Source of the DNA: Persicaria tinctoria | Lineage: Eukaryota > Streptophyta > Magnoliopsida > Caryophyllales > Polygonaceae | Assembly: GCA_037127255.1 (NCBI GenBank) | Contig: JBANSL010000010.1 | Location: forward strand, 33,210,120 to 33,274,119 | Direction of reading: 5' to 3' | Length of the DNA: 64,000 bases | Shown: positions 40,374 to 51,625 of the stretch, piece after piece | Position numbering within the stretch: the stretch's first letter is position 1 | Layout: the number at the start of each line of letters is the position of its first letter | Made by a program: the position numbers and the translations under genes | Notes under the pieces: generated by a model | Database searches by the model: none | What the model saw: only the letters and a program-made list of their open reading frames with translations | What the model was told of the DNA's origin: nothing

Positions 40374-42780
40374 CTAAGCTAAATATGTCACGATGTCGGG
40401 CTTCATATCAGGGGCTGCGAACCGAATGAAAGCGCCCTTGTTTCCCCACTGCAAAAGGCAAAAAAATTCAAAAGATCACCTCTTTGCAACAACAACAAAA
40501 AACACATAAGCCGATTGATAAACCAGAACAACCAAATTATACCATTATACCATGCCACAGTAATTGGAAGCTGAAAATAAAGTGATTAGTTTTCCTTCAT
40601 GCTCAACTTCATAGCCCTCACTTCTAACTTCGTGAGATCGTACGATCAAATCTGACAACACGATTTTAAAGGTTATATAACATCAACAGGAAGGATTTCC
40701 ATCTTTTAGTAAATTTTTTAAAATGATTGTTATGATGAAAGAACGATACCTAAATTGTTGTCTCGTAGAAACCTCTTTGTCACATATACACCGAAAGTAT
40801 ACCCTACTCCACGCATTTTGTTGACGCTCCCTGGTGGGGATCCGGGTCCTGCTGGATCGTTCCATAGGAGTTCGGTCATCCATCCTATCATGAATATAAG
40901 CAAAAGCCTTGTAAGTGTACAATACAATACAATTGCAACAAAAGAAACAAATCTTACAAGCCATATATACCTTCCATTGGAGGCTCACGAAATCTATCTA
41001 TCGCTCTAATATCAGACAACGTTACTCCTTCGTCGACTGAAATGCCTCCATGGACAACAAAGATCTTCTGGTTTATAACATGAGCTAGTGGAAGGCATTG
41101 GAAAACTTCGTTGAATTGGTGAATGAATTCTTCACCCAACTTGTCCCTGACCTCAGTATGGAATCCATATCCCTTGTTCATGTACTGGGACTCATGATTC
41201 CCTCTGTTCAAATATATCGCTGAAATGTTGGAAAGTAGTGTGTCAAGCCTAAATCAGACACTTAAAACAGCTAGGTTTGTCGTGTTCAAGATCACTAAAG
41301 AAGATGCTGCAGAAGCTCGCAAATAATGCGACTGGTATTGCTATCCCTTTCAGCAGAGTCAAAGCATTCATCGTCTCTGAATGGAAGGTGATGACACCTA
41401 AGCACTTTCAAAAGGACAATGGGATTTTTATGTTTTCAAATTTCAATCCGAGGAGGACAGGAATTGCACTACGTGTAATTTATGGTCCATAGGAAATTGA
41501 TGGAAGTATTCGTCCACTTTTATTGAAGAACTGCAAAAGTGTTAAGAGCTGATTGTTGGAGAACTATTAGACAGCTTAATATCCCTAAAAATCCTTTTGG
41601 GAGACCTAAACTGTATGATGGAGATTAGTGATTACTCAGGTCAGAGGCTAACTTGGAGCAAAAAATATATAAGGAATTCAGAACACAAAAAACAAAACAA
41701 AACACTTGAGGAATCACTTTATGAGGAGGAGCCAGGAGGGGATGGATGATTTACCAGATGGACACAAGCATTTGAATGAAAACAAAGTCAAGATGACTTC
41801 CACAGAAAACAGCCCTCGGTCCACAAAGTCGCCATTAAAAATGTAAGGATTGTTTTCCGAAGGAAGCCCATTGAGCTCAAATATGTGAAGAAGATCATTA
41901 AACTGCAACATACAGCACACAGAAAGAAGGAACAATTAATTGGTACAAGGGAAGGAAAAAAACATGAACTCGGAAAGATGAAGATTGACCTCAATCAGCA
42001 AACTTAGAATCCACCAAGCTAGGTTGATTGAGATGAAAGAAGTTAGGATTACCTGGCCATGTAAATCACCACAAACAGTTAAATGTTTTCCATCGGGGAC
42101 GGCAACGTCAACTAGAGAGGGCATGGGGCGAAACAAATCTCTTGCTTGCTTGACTATCTCGTATGCAAATCTAAACAAAAAATAAATAAATAAACACCAT
42201 CAAGTATTAACACAGATTCTGACCTGAGCTTAATTCATGAGATAGATACAAGATGCGTTGAGAGGAGTCCTGATTGAATTCGATCAAACAGTGCTTACTT
42301 TTTATCTAAAAGATTTTGATTTTGGAAGTCCCCAATCATTTCCTTGATGAAACTTAAGCTGATAGTTTCCTGACCTTCTTGTAGTGTGTTTTCAAAATCT
42401 GAGAAGTTTGGGTTCGATTCACCCATGGCCAAGGCAAAACATGGTGGACCTCTCCGCAGCCTCGTAGTAGCCTGATTCACCGATATGATGTTACAAAACG
42501 CACTTCAAAATTGTACGAGATGAACATAGAAATTGAAAATGAGGAAACTTTATCGACCGTAGAATCCAGATTTTGAATGATTAGTAGTGTAACTGAAGAA
42601 GAAGAAGAAGAAGTAAGATAGCCGGACCTTGAGAGAGAGGGGCGGCGGTGGCAAAGCGGGACGGCGGTTTAAGGACACTGCAACTGAGATTGACGGAGGA
42701 CGCGGCCATGGGAGAGATGAATTATGGGAGGGTGAGAGAGGCGCCGCCAATGCCATGTGGGTTGAGTGGACGAGTGCCAT
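40374..42780 (-). CDS. PP5-type serine/threonine protein phosphatase without TPR domain
   Basis: Eight minus-strand exons join in one frame to 383 codons plus stop: 42780-42628, 42471-42299, 42170-42053, 41902-41755, 41219-40971, 40884-40750, 40651-40551, 40448-40374; all introns are GT-AG. The metal-binding and catalytic motifs are all present: GDLHGQ (143-148), GDFVDRG (172-178), GNHES (204-208), HGG (254-256) and RSHEV (330-334). [13 protein letters not shown] is a PP5-family signature. It would remove phosphate from Ser/Thr using two metal ions. Unlike standard PP5 there is no TPR region. The first ~65 residues are rich in S, P, A, L and R and have no D or E, which looks like a plastid transit peptide. 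It appears intact. Exon 1 is the least certain because its donor (AAG/GTCCGG) is weak. Confidence 0.82.
41223..41753 (+). other. Long intron of phosphatase gene with foreign-looking insert
   Basis: Intron 4 is much longer than the others. A plus-strand frame at about 41277-41492 contains [18 protein letters not shown], faintly like the DUF4283 region of LINE ORF1 proteins, and is followed by a GCTAACTTGGAGC stretch. It may be a small LINE or gene fragment inserted in the intron. The assignment is weak. Confidence 0.3.
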
Positions 42781-43804
42781 ATATGTTTGGCTTTGTTCAA
42801 TTCAGAGTGCTAGGGAGGGGACTGCTGGACGCCGGAGTCCGGACGGACGAGTTGGGAGTGGGTGGGTTCGTTATTATTCCCACTAATAAAACCTTTAATT
42901 TCAACCTATTCACCCTAAAGCTTGCCCTCCTCCCCAGTGGCGGACCAAGGATTTTCGCTAGGGGGCTGAAACTTGATCTACAGGTGAACTTTTGCCTAAG
43001 CTATCCCATATAATCTCCGGAAAAATGGATTTTCTATGGCCAGCCTTGGGTGAGTCCTGTGTTCCTAATGTGCATTGAGATATAGGCCTTGAACAAATTC
43101 CTTTACCTAAGCTACGACTTTCGAGAGGGTATGACAATGAAACCAGGTGCAAATCCGAAGGAACTTCTTTCTGTCAACGGTGGCTAGTTACAGACTAATA
43201 ATAACTACAAGAACTTGGATGAAAGCATTGATATTTCTCTGCTCAGCCTCACGAAATGCTTCTTACTCCCAAGCCAATATTACTTGTGAGATTGGTTGTA
43301 ATTTCTCAGCACTTCACCAAGAATTCTCATATCCTAATCAAACACTAAATTCAATTCAGTACATTACTACTACATTGTTGCAAGGGATGGAGAATTCACA
43401 AATTCACAAAATTGACCGTCAAAATCACAAACTCTAATAAAAATTTCACAAATTTGATTCACATAATCACAAACCCTAATTTCACAAATTTGGTTTCCAA
43501 AATCAAACCCCTAAATAAATTCTCATATCCTACCTATCAATTGAATCTCAGATCAAGATTTAGAGAACAAATTGACAAAGCATAAGCTATAAGGTAAAAA
43601 AAATACTAACCTTTTGTTTTCATTTGGATTTGGGAAGAAACACTGTACAAAAAACTAACCTAAAACTAACCTTTGCAGCAGCACTCAGCACAGCAACGGC
43701 GAATCGGATTGGGGTGGGGTGGGGTGCGGTGCGGCTGCGATACCTTCTCTTCGGCTTCGCCAAATCGCCTAACGCTGTGTGAACTGCTGGCTGCCACTGG
43801 CAGA
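42781..43804. other. Upstream region of phosphatase gene
   Basis: Near 42935 the sequence CAGTGGCGGACCAAGGATTT resembles one end of a common plant hAT-type miniature element, but no partner end is found. At 43380-43500 the string TCACAAATTT recurs several times. No supported exon. Confidence 0.4.
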
Positions 43805-44830
43805 TAGAGGTGGCAATCGGGCGAGTCGGGTCGGGTTCGGGTCGGGTTATTCGGTTTCGGGTCATATCGGACTCGGATTGATATCGGGTGTGATGATAAT
43901 TCGGGTCTGATCGGGTTCGAGTCGGGTTTATTCGGGGATTAGTTTATCGGATACAATCGGGTTTTCGGGTCCTATTCGGTTCGGGTGAATCGGGTTTCGG
44001 TCTAAACGAGTTTGGGTGAATCGGGTTTTGGTCACAACGGTTTTGGTCGAATTGAGTTCAGTTAAATCTAAGCGAGAATCATATTGGATAAAACAAATCA
44101 ATTTTTTTTTAACTATGAGATATTTATCCTTCTATATAGATTAAGCTAATGTTTATCAATTCTTAATCAATATTACATTCGTTAAAAAAATGTAAGTCTT
44201 CTCACGTTTTATAATATTTTTTAAAAAAGGCAAAATCATATAAAAAAAATTTAAAATATTAATTTCATCCTTACTCATAGCTATGAAATTAAAAAAAGAT
44301 AACAAAAAAATGATAATTATATAGTTTGGGCATCTTAAAAAATGCTAAAATGTTACTTTTTTTTTAATGGAGGGAGTACAAAATTACATTTAATTATATT
44401 ATATGCATGATAATATTACCATCCATTATTAAGTAATCAAATACTTAGGTTGCTTTGAGTATTTTAGGGAAAATGCTAAGATTTTTATTGTTTTTGGATA
44501 TAATTGGGTTTGAGTTATTTCGGGAGTCGGGTATAATCGGGTTCGGGTAATTTCGGGTTTCGGATGTGCTCAGGTCGGGCAATTTCGAGTTTCGGATGTG
44601 CTCAGGTCGGGCAATTTCGAGTTTCGGGTTGATTTCGGGTCGGTCCATTCGGATTTAATCGGGTTCGGGTTCTTACTGGGTTCGGATTGCTTTCGGGTTC
44701 GGGCTTAACTCGAATCGGGTCGATCGGTCTTGGATCCAAACTTATTTTTCAATTATTCGGGTGTCGGACGAGTTCGGGTCGGTCCAATCGGATCGGTTTT
44801 CTCGGGTCGGGTCGGGGATTGCCAGCTCTA
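43805..44830. mobile_element. hAT-type non-autonomous element with TCGGGT repeats
   Basis: The ends are TAGAGGTGGCAATCGGG and, complemented, TAGAGCTGGCAATCCCC. The flanks are CTGGCAGA (43797-43804) and CTGGCAGG (44831-44838), 7 of 8 identical. Both subterminal regions are dense arrays of GGGTTCGGGTCGGGT-like strings, while the centre is AT-rich and includes one Stowaway-like end (GGAGGGAGTAC near 44372). No transposase. Confidence 0.82.
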
Positions 44831-45238
44831 CTGGCAGGCGGGTTTGGGAATAAAAAACGCAAAACAATTGAGCGTTACAGGGGGAAAACAAAAACAAACA
44901 AAACAGGGACTGGTGGCGCTCGAACACGGGTCTATAAACCATCTTTTCCCTTTCTATCCTTCCCAATTACCAACCGAGCTAAGCCTAAAGAAAGCCGTGT
45001 AGCTAGATTATACAGTCCATATCTCCTGTACAGCAAGCCCAAAGAAACCAGGCCGGATCCTCTAAGCCCTCATTACTACCTTCCCTACTCCACTATTTTT
45101 TTTAAATATTTATATAATTTTAAAAAAACTTAAAAATTTATATTTATATTCCTAACATATATTTTTATATATTTGTAAAATTTTATTTTGAAAAATCATG
45201 TTTTAAAATTTTTAATAATTGTATTTTGTAAAATATTA
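44831..45238 (-). repeat. SINE-like Pol III unit and AT-rich spacer
   Basis: On the minus strand about 44982-44915 reads box A-like TAGCTCGGTTGGTAA, then about 40 bases later box B-like GTGTTCGAGCGCC, then T/G-rich sequence. This spacing fits a tRNA-derived SINE promoter. No flanking duplication was found. The remainder to 45238 is AT-rich without features. Confidence 0.5.
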
Positions 45239-45463
45239 CTCCCTCTATTTCATAATAAAAGTCACTTTACTTTTCGGCACGCATGTTAATGAGGTAAAAA
45301 CTTTATAAAATATTATTTTTTTAACGAATTTTTTTATATATAAATTCATACTTCATACTAACAATTATGTAATTAATTAAAAAAATAATATTTTATAAAG
45401 TTTTTGCCTCCTTTAAATGCGTACACTAACTGTCAAACGACATTTATTTTGAAACGGACGGAG
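45239..45463. mobile_element. Stowaway MITE
   Basis: The ends are CTCCCTCTATTTCATAATAA and, complemented, CTCCGTCCGTTTCAAAATAA, flanked by TA on both sides (45237-45238, 45464-45465). The two halves are largely complementary (both contain ACTTTATAAAATATTATTTTT), so the whole 225 bp can fold into one long hairpin. This is typical of Stowaway (Tc1/mariner-related) miniature elements. Confidence 0.88.
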
Positions 45464-45465
45464 TA

Positions 45466-45916
45466 CCTTTTTAATTTTTAAAAATTATAAAATATAGGTT
45501 TTTAAAATTAAATTTTATAAATATATAAAAATAGATACTAGTAATGTAAATATATATTTTTTAAAATATTTTTGTGTTGCATGAAAGGGTGTAGGGAGCA
45601 TGGAGCATAAGATCTCCACTGCAAAGAAACAAACGATCAACCACTTCCTACATTAAAATTTGTGTATGCTGTGCCACATTTCTTGCCTCACCTCTATAAT
45701 CAAGAGTGTTGTTATATACACCGCAAATCCAACGTAAAAAATGCACGTCTTTAACGACGTGCAAGCCTTCTGACTAATTAGCGTTTTAAAAAAATTAATT
45801 AACCCCTTTTAACTATGCACGTTCTTAAGGACGTGTATGTTTATTAGTTGAGGCCTGGTTTATATTTCTGGCGATTTGTGCCCTAGCGTGCCCTCCACTC
45901 CTCTTCGCGTCTGTCC
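45466..45916. repeat. Spacer with two related hairpins before LINE D
   Basis: Two similar short palindromes: 45742-45763 (arms TGCACGTC/GACGTGCA, loop TTTAAC) and 45815-45838 (ATGCACGTTCTTAAGGACGT). They are 73 bp apart and could be the ends of a small eroded element. GC content rises from about 45875, which may be the 5' leader of LINE D. Confidence 0.5.
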
Positions 45917-47556
45917 ATGGACGGCGGCACCCTGGTAACGGGGGACCAAGCCGCTCCGTCGGCTACAGAGAAGGGTCATGATGGACACTAGGGTGCGGTC
46001 ATGGTGGACGAAAATCAGGTAAGTAATAACATAGCGGTGGGTAGTAATTTCGCTACGGATTTTCCCCTAAAGTTTGCGAGAGGGAAAGGTGATGAAGATT
46101 CAGGGAATTCGGGGCCGTCTCCGGGCGCATCGGCTCAAGATCCTCGAAAACAGAACTTATCTTGGATAGAAATTGCGAAAGGAGGACGTGCAGAGGGTTC
46201 ATCCAACGCCCATCTGCACCATAACTCATTCGAAGGAAAGATCACCACTGAATACCCGTTTGGTCCGGATGGTGACCCGGTTATTACAGTGGCTAATGAT
46301 GTTGCCACAATACTCGAAGATGCATGGACGAACGCCATCGTCTTCAAGGTTCTAGGGTATCCAATTGCGTTCCCGGTTATGGAAAGAAAGGTCAGAGACC
46401 TATGGAAACTGGGGAGTAGTGTGCAAATCATCGATCTCCCAAATGAATACTTCATGGCACGGTTCGACAATGAGAATGATCTGACAAACGTGCTTACCGG
46501 GGGACCATGGTCTATATTTGAAAGATGCTTGATCATGAGGAAGTGGTCACCGGAATTCTCCCATACGGAACCGATCACCTCCGCTCCTATTTGGTTGAGA
46601 ATCACTGAATTTCCCATTCAATGGTATGAGGAAACTATTCTATGGAACATGGCAGCTGGGGTAAGGAAACCTATAGTGGTGGACCCTAAAACGCTGTATT
46701 TAAACAGAGGTAGATTTGCCCGGGTTTGTGTTGAAATTGATCTTGGGAAACCGCTGAAGAGAGCTATATTCATCAATGGTAGGAGATGTCCTATTGAGTA
46801 CGAGGGCCTCCAAACCATCTGTTACAGTTGCGGGAGATATGGTCACTATGCTGCGCATTCCCCGTTCACCCTAAGGTTAGAGAATGGGAATGCTCAAACG
46901 GATGCTTCTAATGGTCAAGACGGCATAGGGGACAGGATCAGGGAGAGTGGTGAACGAAAGGAATTTAAAGCGGACAAGACCAAGTTGAATAGCGTCGAGG
47001 GCTCCAACAAAGGCTCGGAGTACGATCCTTGGATGCACCCTCAGAAGAAGCCCGGGGGCCAGAAAACCAAGGCCCAAGGCAAGATGCAATTCTCTGGGAA
47101 GACCAGTAATGGAGCTGGTGAATAGAGCAACGGCAACTACAGATCACAAAAGGCTAAAGCAGGGTTGCATGACTCTCAGGATAGAAAACAACAAAGAACT
47201 GGTAACATGTTCGAGATGTTGGAGAGCGTGAATGAGGAGGGTACTGTCGGAGAGCAAAAGAGGAATGGTGGAAGTGAGGGTGCTGAGAGGGCTGCATGCA
47301 GAATGGTAACAAAAACAAAAAAACAGGCAAAGAAGTTGGAGGGGAAGAGAAGCAATGGGTCCAAGTCATCACTGTCTTTTGTAGCAAGGAAAACGAAGCG
47401 AGCACGTCGGGCACCAAAGCTAACAACAAAAAGAGAAACAAAAACAGGAGCCTGGCAAGGAAGAAGGCTCTCAAGAAGATAGAAGAGGGGGAAGTCGCAG
47501 GTAACACGGTGGTCGGCAAGAGGAGAAGGTTCCAGACGGATGGCGAGTTGGATTAG
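45917..47556 (+). pseudogene. LINE D ORF1 (DUF4283 / zinc knuckle Gag-like protein)
   Basis: The first ATG in this frame is at 45917 but meets a TAG at 45989; the main open part runs 46001-47125, another in-frame TAG stands at 47123, the frame continues to 47482, and the tail appears in a different frame to 47556. The central part shows the DUF4283 fold (DAWTNAIVFKVLGYPIAF through GGPWSIFERCLIMRKW). It is followed by a knuckle CYSCGRYGHYAAHS in which the last Cys of CX2CX4HX4C is Ser. The C-terminal third is K/R-rich. The family binds LINE RNA; this copy is disabled. Confidence 0.88.
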
Positions 47557-47862
47557 GCTGAAGCAAGGGAAGAGAATGCGGGCACAACTATGAACGATAC
47601 GAGAGTCGGAACCCAATAAGCCAACCTGTCCGTGAACCCCCCCATGGCTCAGAACATCGGCGAGTACCGTGGGGTGAGTAGCACGTGTGCGAAGGATCCC
47701 TCCCGAGCTCTAAATCATGTTATTATGACAGTGGGAGGGACACCAGAACGCAGCGAAGCCATTCCGATGGGAAAAGACGTGGAATCAGGGGAAAAGCAGG
47801 ACCCCCCACGCAGTGACGATATGCAACAGTAAGGTATGTTTTCTTCACTCTTGCTTAGTTTT

Positions 47863-50800
47863 ATGGATTGTTTATTTTGGAATTGTTACGGGGCTGGTAA
47901 AGATGGCTTCCATAGAGCGATGAGATACATTAGTAGGCACCACAAGATCCACCTGACGGCCGTGTTTGAGACCAAAATCTCGGGTGACAGAGCTGATAAA
48001 GTCTGCGCCAGGCTTAACTTCAGTAACTCCGCCCGGGTGGAGGCCACCGGCAGATCGGGGGGGGGGGGGGATATGGCTTCTTTGGAACGATGAGAAATTC
48101 AATGTCTCGATCATCAATACTCACATGCACTTCATTCATGCCAAGGTAAAAACTGGTAAGAGTATTATACATATCATTGCTGTGTATGCTCCTGCTACTA
48201 TAGAGGAAAGAAGGAACTTCTGGCCGCTCCTCGGGGCTGAGATCAACAACGTCACTGAACCTCTTCTTGTGGGTGGAGACTTCAACTGCATTCTCCACCC
48301 TGAGGAACGAGAGGGAGGCTCGGGAGGGCTGTATAGAGACTCTGAGGCCTTCAATCAGCTTGTTAACAGAGAACAACTCATCGACATGGGCTACTCGGGG
48401 CCGGACTTTACTTGGTCGAGAGGTAAGAATACTTTTAATCGTGTGGCCAAGAGACTTGATCGTGTTTTTATGAACAGGGAGGCTAGGGTGGCCTGGCCTG
48501 AGGCCAGAGTTAGGCACCTAGCGAGGTTCTCGTCCGAGCATTCTCCGATCCTCGCTTCGCTTAAGCCTAAGCGTGTCACTGAGCCTAACAGACGACCATT
48601 TCGGTTTGAGACGGCGTGGACTACCCACCCGGATTTCAAGTCGGTGGTGAAACAAAACTGGCAACCCGATTCTAAGGTCAGCCATTCCCTATCTTATCTC
48701 CAAGATATCTTAGTTGATTGGAATCGCAAGGTTTTTGGGAATGTTTTTTTACAGGAAGAAGGATCTTATTCAAAAGATTGAGAGGATACAAAAGAATCCC
48801 AACCTGCATAGTTCGGTTAATTTGTTGGAGCATGAAAAGGCCCTTCGAGAGGAACTTGAGAGAACACTGGATCAGGAGGAGCAAATCTGGCTCCAAAAAT
48901 CCCGGGAGGATTGGCTCGTACAGGGAGATCGCAACACATCTTACTATCACCTCTCAACGCTTATCCGAAGAAGAAGGAATGCTATAGAGGGATTGTATGA
49001 TGAAAGGGGGGTCTGGATTGAAGATAATAAGAGCATGGAGAAGACTGCTAGAAAGTACTTCAAGGACCTGTACAACCTTGCCGATGTGCTCCCCAATCAG
49101 ACGTGTGAGATTCAGGCCGGTGATTTCCCGGAGATCGACAGCAGTAGGTGGGAGCACCTCTCCACGCCCTTCACTAGAGAGGAAATCTGGGCGGTGGTCA
49201 AGGGGATGGGGCCTCTCAAAGCCCTAGGCCCGGATGGCTACCAACCGGTGTTTTTTCAGAAGTATTGGGACATCGTAGGGAGCTCGGTCATTGACGAGGT
49301 TCAGAGCTTTTTCAGGAAAAAGAAAATGAGCAAAGGGGTAAATAACACGCTGATCGTCCTTCTTGCGAAAGTGGGGAAACCGGAATACATTAAACAGTTT
49401 CGACCCTTTGCCCTATGTAACGTCATCTACAAGATCATCACCAAGACTATTGTGATGAGAATGCAAGGGGTGATGAGAGAGCTGATTGGCCCTACTCAAG
49501 GCAGTTTCTTACCTGGGAGATGGATACAAGATAATATTGTCCTTGCTCAGGAGGTGGTTCATACGCTGAAAAGAAAGAAAACGGGTAGGAAATGGATGGT
49601 TCTCAAGCTGGACCTCGAGAAAGCCTATGACAGGCTTAGATGGGACTTCGTGGAGGCGACGCTGGATAAGGCTGGCTTCCCGGCTCACTGGATTCAGTGG
49701 ATTAGCGCTTGCATTCATACCGTCTCTACGCAAGTGCTGTGGAATGGTGAGATGTCTACTAGCTTCAAACCCAAAAGGGGCATCAGACAAGGGGATCCGA
49801 TCTCGCCTTACCTGTTCTTGCTGTCCATAGAGAGACTCAGCCACTTGATCCTCGATGTCGTTGATGATGACCGATGGCAGCCTATTCGCATCTCCAGGGA
49901 TGGGCCGCGGATATCGCACCTGCTCTTCGCGGATGATATCATTTTGTGCGCGGAGGCGTCGGAGAGGCAAATGGCCGTGATCCTTGATGTTCTCGATATC
50001 TTTTGCAAAGCTTCGGGTCAGAAAATCAGCAAGGAGAAGTCCAAGATCTTCGTTTCCGCCAATGTCACTGCTGATCTCAAAGCTAAACTTCAGATTTCCA
50101 GTGGGATTAAGGTTACGAATAACCTTGGAAATTACCTTGGGATGCCGTTGCTTCACGATAGAGTTTCTAAAGGCCAGTTCAAGCCGCTGCTGGACAAGAT
50201 TAACGGCAAACTTGCAGGATGGAAGAGCAGGACGTTGAGTATGGCGGGTAGAATCACCCTTACCAAATCAGTGCTTACGGCGATGCCCAATTATGCCATG
50301 ACCACGCTGCTTCTCCCTAACTCGGTGATCCATGACATCGAGAAGCTCTGCAGAAAGTTCATTTGTGGTGAGGAGGGTGAAGCTCGGAAGATTCATTAGG
50401 TTGCTTGGAGTCAGATTTGCAAACCGATTGAGGCGGGTGGCCTGGGCATCCGTGACTTGAGGAGCATGAACCTCGCTCTTGTTGGTAAATTAGCTTAGCG
50501 AACCCTCACTGATGACAAGGCGCTTTGGGTTGAAGCTCTCCGGGCCAAGTATGTCCGGGACTCGAGGATCATCATGAGCGGAGCCTCTCCGAGTTGGAGA
50601 AGCATCCGCATTGCTGCCACCGAGGTCCTGAGAAAAGGCCTGAAATGGGTTGTGAGTGATGGGGAGAGCGTCCGCTTCTGAACGGATTGCTGGATCACGA
50701 ACACCCCTCTCTTGGAAAAGGCGGTTGAGGGGTTGTCACAAGAGGAGCAAGAGTGGCTGGTGGCTGATCTCTGGAGTGAAGAAGGCCACTGGAAATGGGA

Positions 50801-51625
50801 GCTACTCAAGGACAAACTCCCCAAGGAGGAGCTGCTGCAGCTGTCCAGCATTGACATCCATCCGGAGGACGGCCATGACGAGGTGTGCTGGGCAGCGACG
50901 GAATCGGGAGAGTATAGTGTGTCGTCCGCCTATAATCCGATTCAATGGAATGATAATTATGTGACGGTGGATGCTGCTGTGTTCGAAGATGTTCGGAAGC
51001 TGTTGGTCCATGAGCGCGTTAGAGTGTTCGTGTGGAGATGCTTGCTGGGGGCTATCCTCACCAACGCCGAACGTCTCAGGCGGCATTTGGCGCAGAATGC
51101 AGACTGTGGGAGCTGTCCGGGACATGCTGAGGAGCTCATACACCTGTTCAGAGACTGCAAGGAGGCCAAGGTGGTGTGGGAGAAGCTCACATCTAGCCGC
51201 TTCGACCCAGGCTTCTACGAAACCCCTTTCGCGACGTGGTTAAGAGGTAACATCTTGAGCACTAATCACTTTAATAAAGCTTGTATGTGGAGGGATATTT
51301 TCGCAGGTGTACTCTGGTGGATATGGAAGTGGCTCAATGAGAAGGTGTTCGAGGAAAAATTGAATCAGCCCGACAAGGAGAAACACATCATCAAATTAGT
51401 CACTGATTACAAGAACAACTGGGATAATCGCGTCAAAAGGCAGGAGAAGAGTGTGAAAAAGATGGTGAAGATTGCGTGGGAGAAACCGCAAGAAGGGTGG
51501 ATAAAAGTCAACAGTGACGGAGCAACGAAGAGTAATGGCCATGCCACGACGGCTGGGGTTATGAGAGGGAGTGCAGGGGAGTGGCGTCGGGGGTTCCTAA
51601 TGAATATTGGCATTTGTACGGTCCC
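47863..51625 (+). pseudogene. LINE D ORF2 (endonuclease, RT, partial RNase H)
   Basis: Endonuclease: WNCYGAGKDG, FETKIS, then a frame break at a G run (48057-48070), then AVYAP, GGDFNCI, FTWSRGK, LDRVF and SEHSPI (usual SDH). A second frame change is near 48775. Reverse transcriptase in 48714-50399: LGPDGYQPVFFQKYW, KLDLEKAYDRLRW, GIRQGDPISPYLF, FADDIILCAE. Three further stops at about 50397, 50496 and 50679 fall where relatives have Trp (HWVAW, KLAWRTL, VRFWTD), that is, G-to-A changes in TGG. The zinc-RVT and the start of RNase H (IKVNSDGAT) follow to 51625. Confidence 0.88.

Larger units (their letters stand above)
45875..51625 (+). mobile_element. L1-type LINE D, interrupted by Sirevirus insertion
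   Basis: A plus-strand element with a canonical ORF1 (DUF4283 plus zinc knuckle) and ORF2 (endonuclease, reverse transcriptase, RNase H). It breaks off within RNase H at 51625, exactly where the LTR of the next element begins. The rest of the LINE is not found in this window. The left edge is estimated from a rise in GC content. Codon usage is more GC-rich than in LINEs A-C, and the sequence belongs to a different lineage. Confidence 0.88.

Noticed and set aside
41277..41492. DUF4283-like frame in a phosphatase intron
   Set aside because: Only about 20 residues resemble the domain and the rest does not. It is recorded as a weak feature, not as a gene.
47154..47616. Minus-strand frames of 121 and 146 codons with hydrophobic composition
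   Set aside because: They are mirror images of the K/R-rich tail of LINE D ORF1; antisense of lysine-rich coding gives Phe/Leu-rich frames.
49509..50156. Minus-strand open frame of 215 codons
   Set aside because: It lies opposite the reverse transcriptase core of LINE D, whose catalytic motifs are all on the plus strand.
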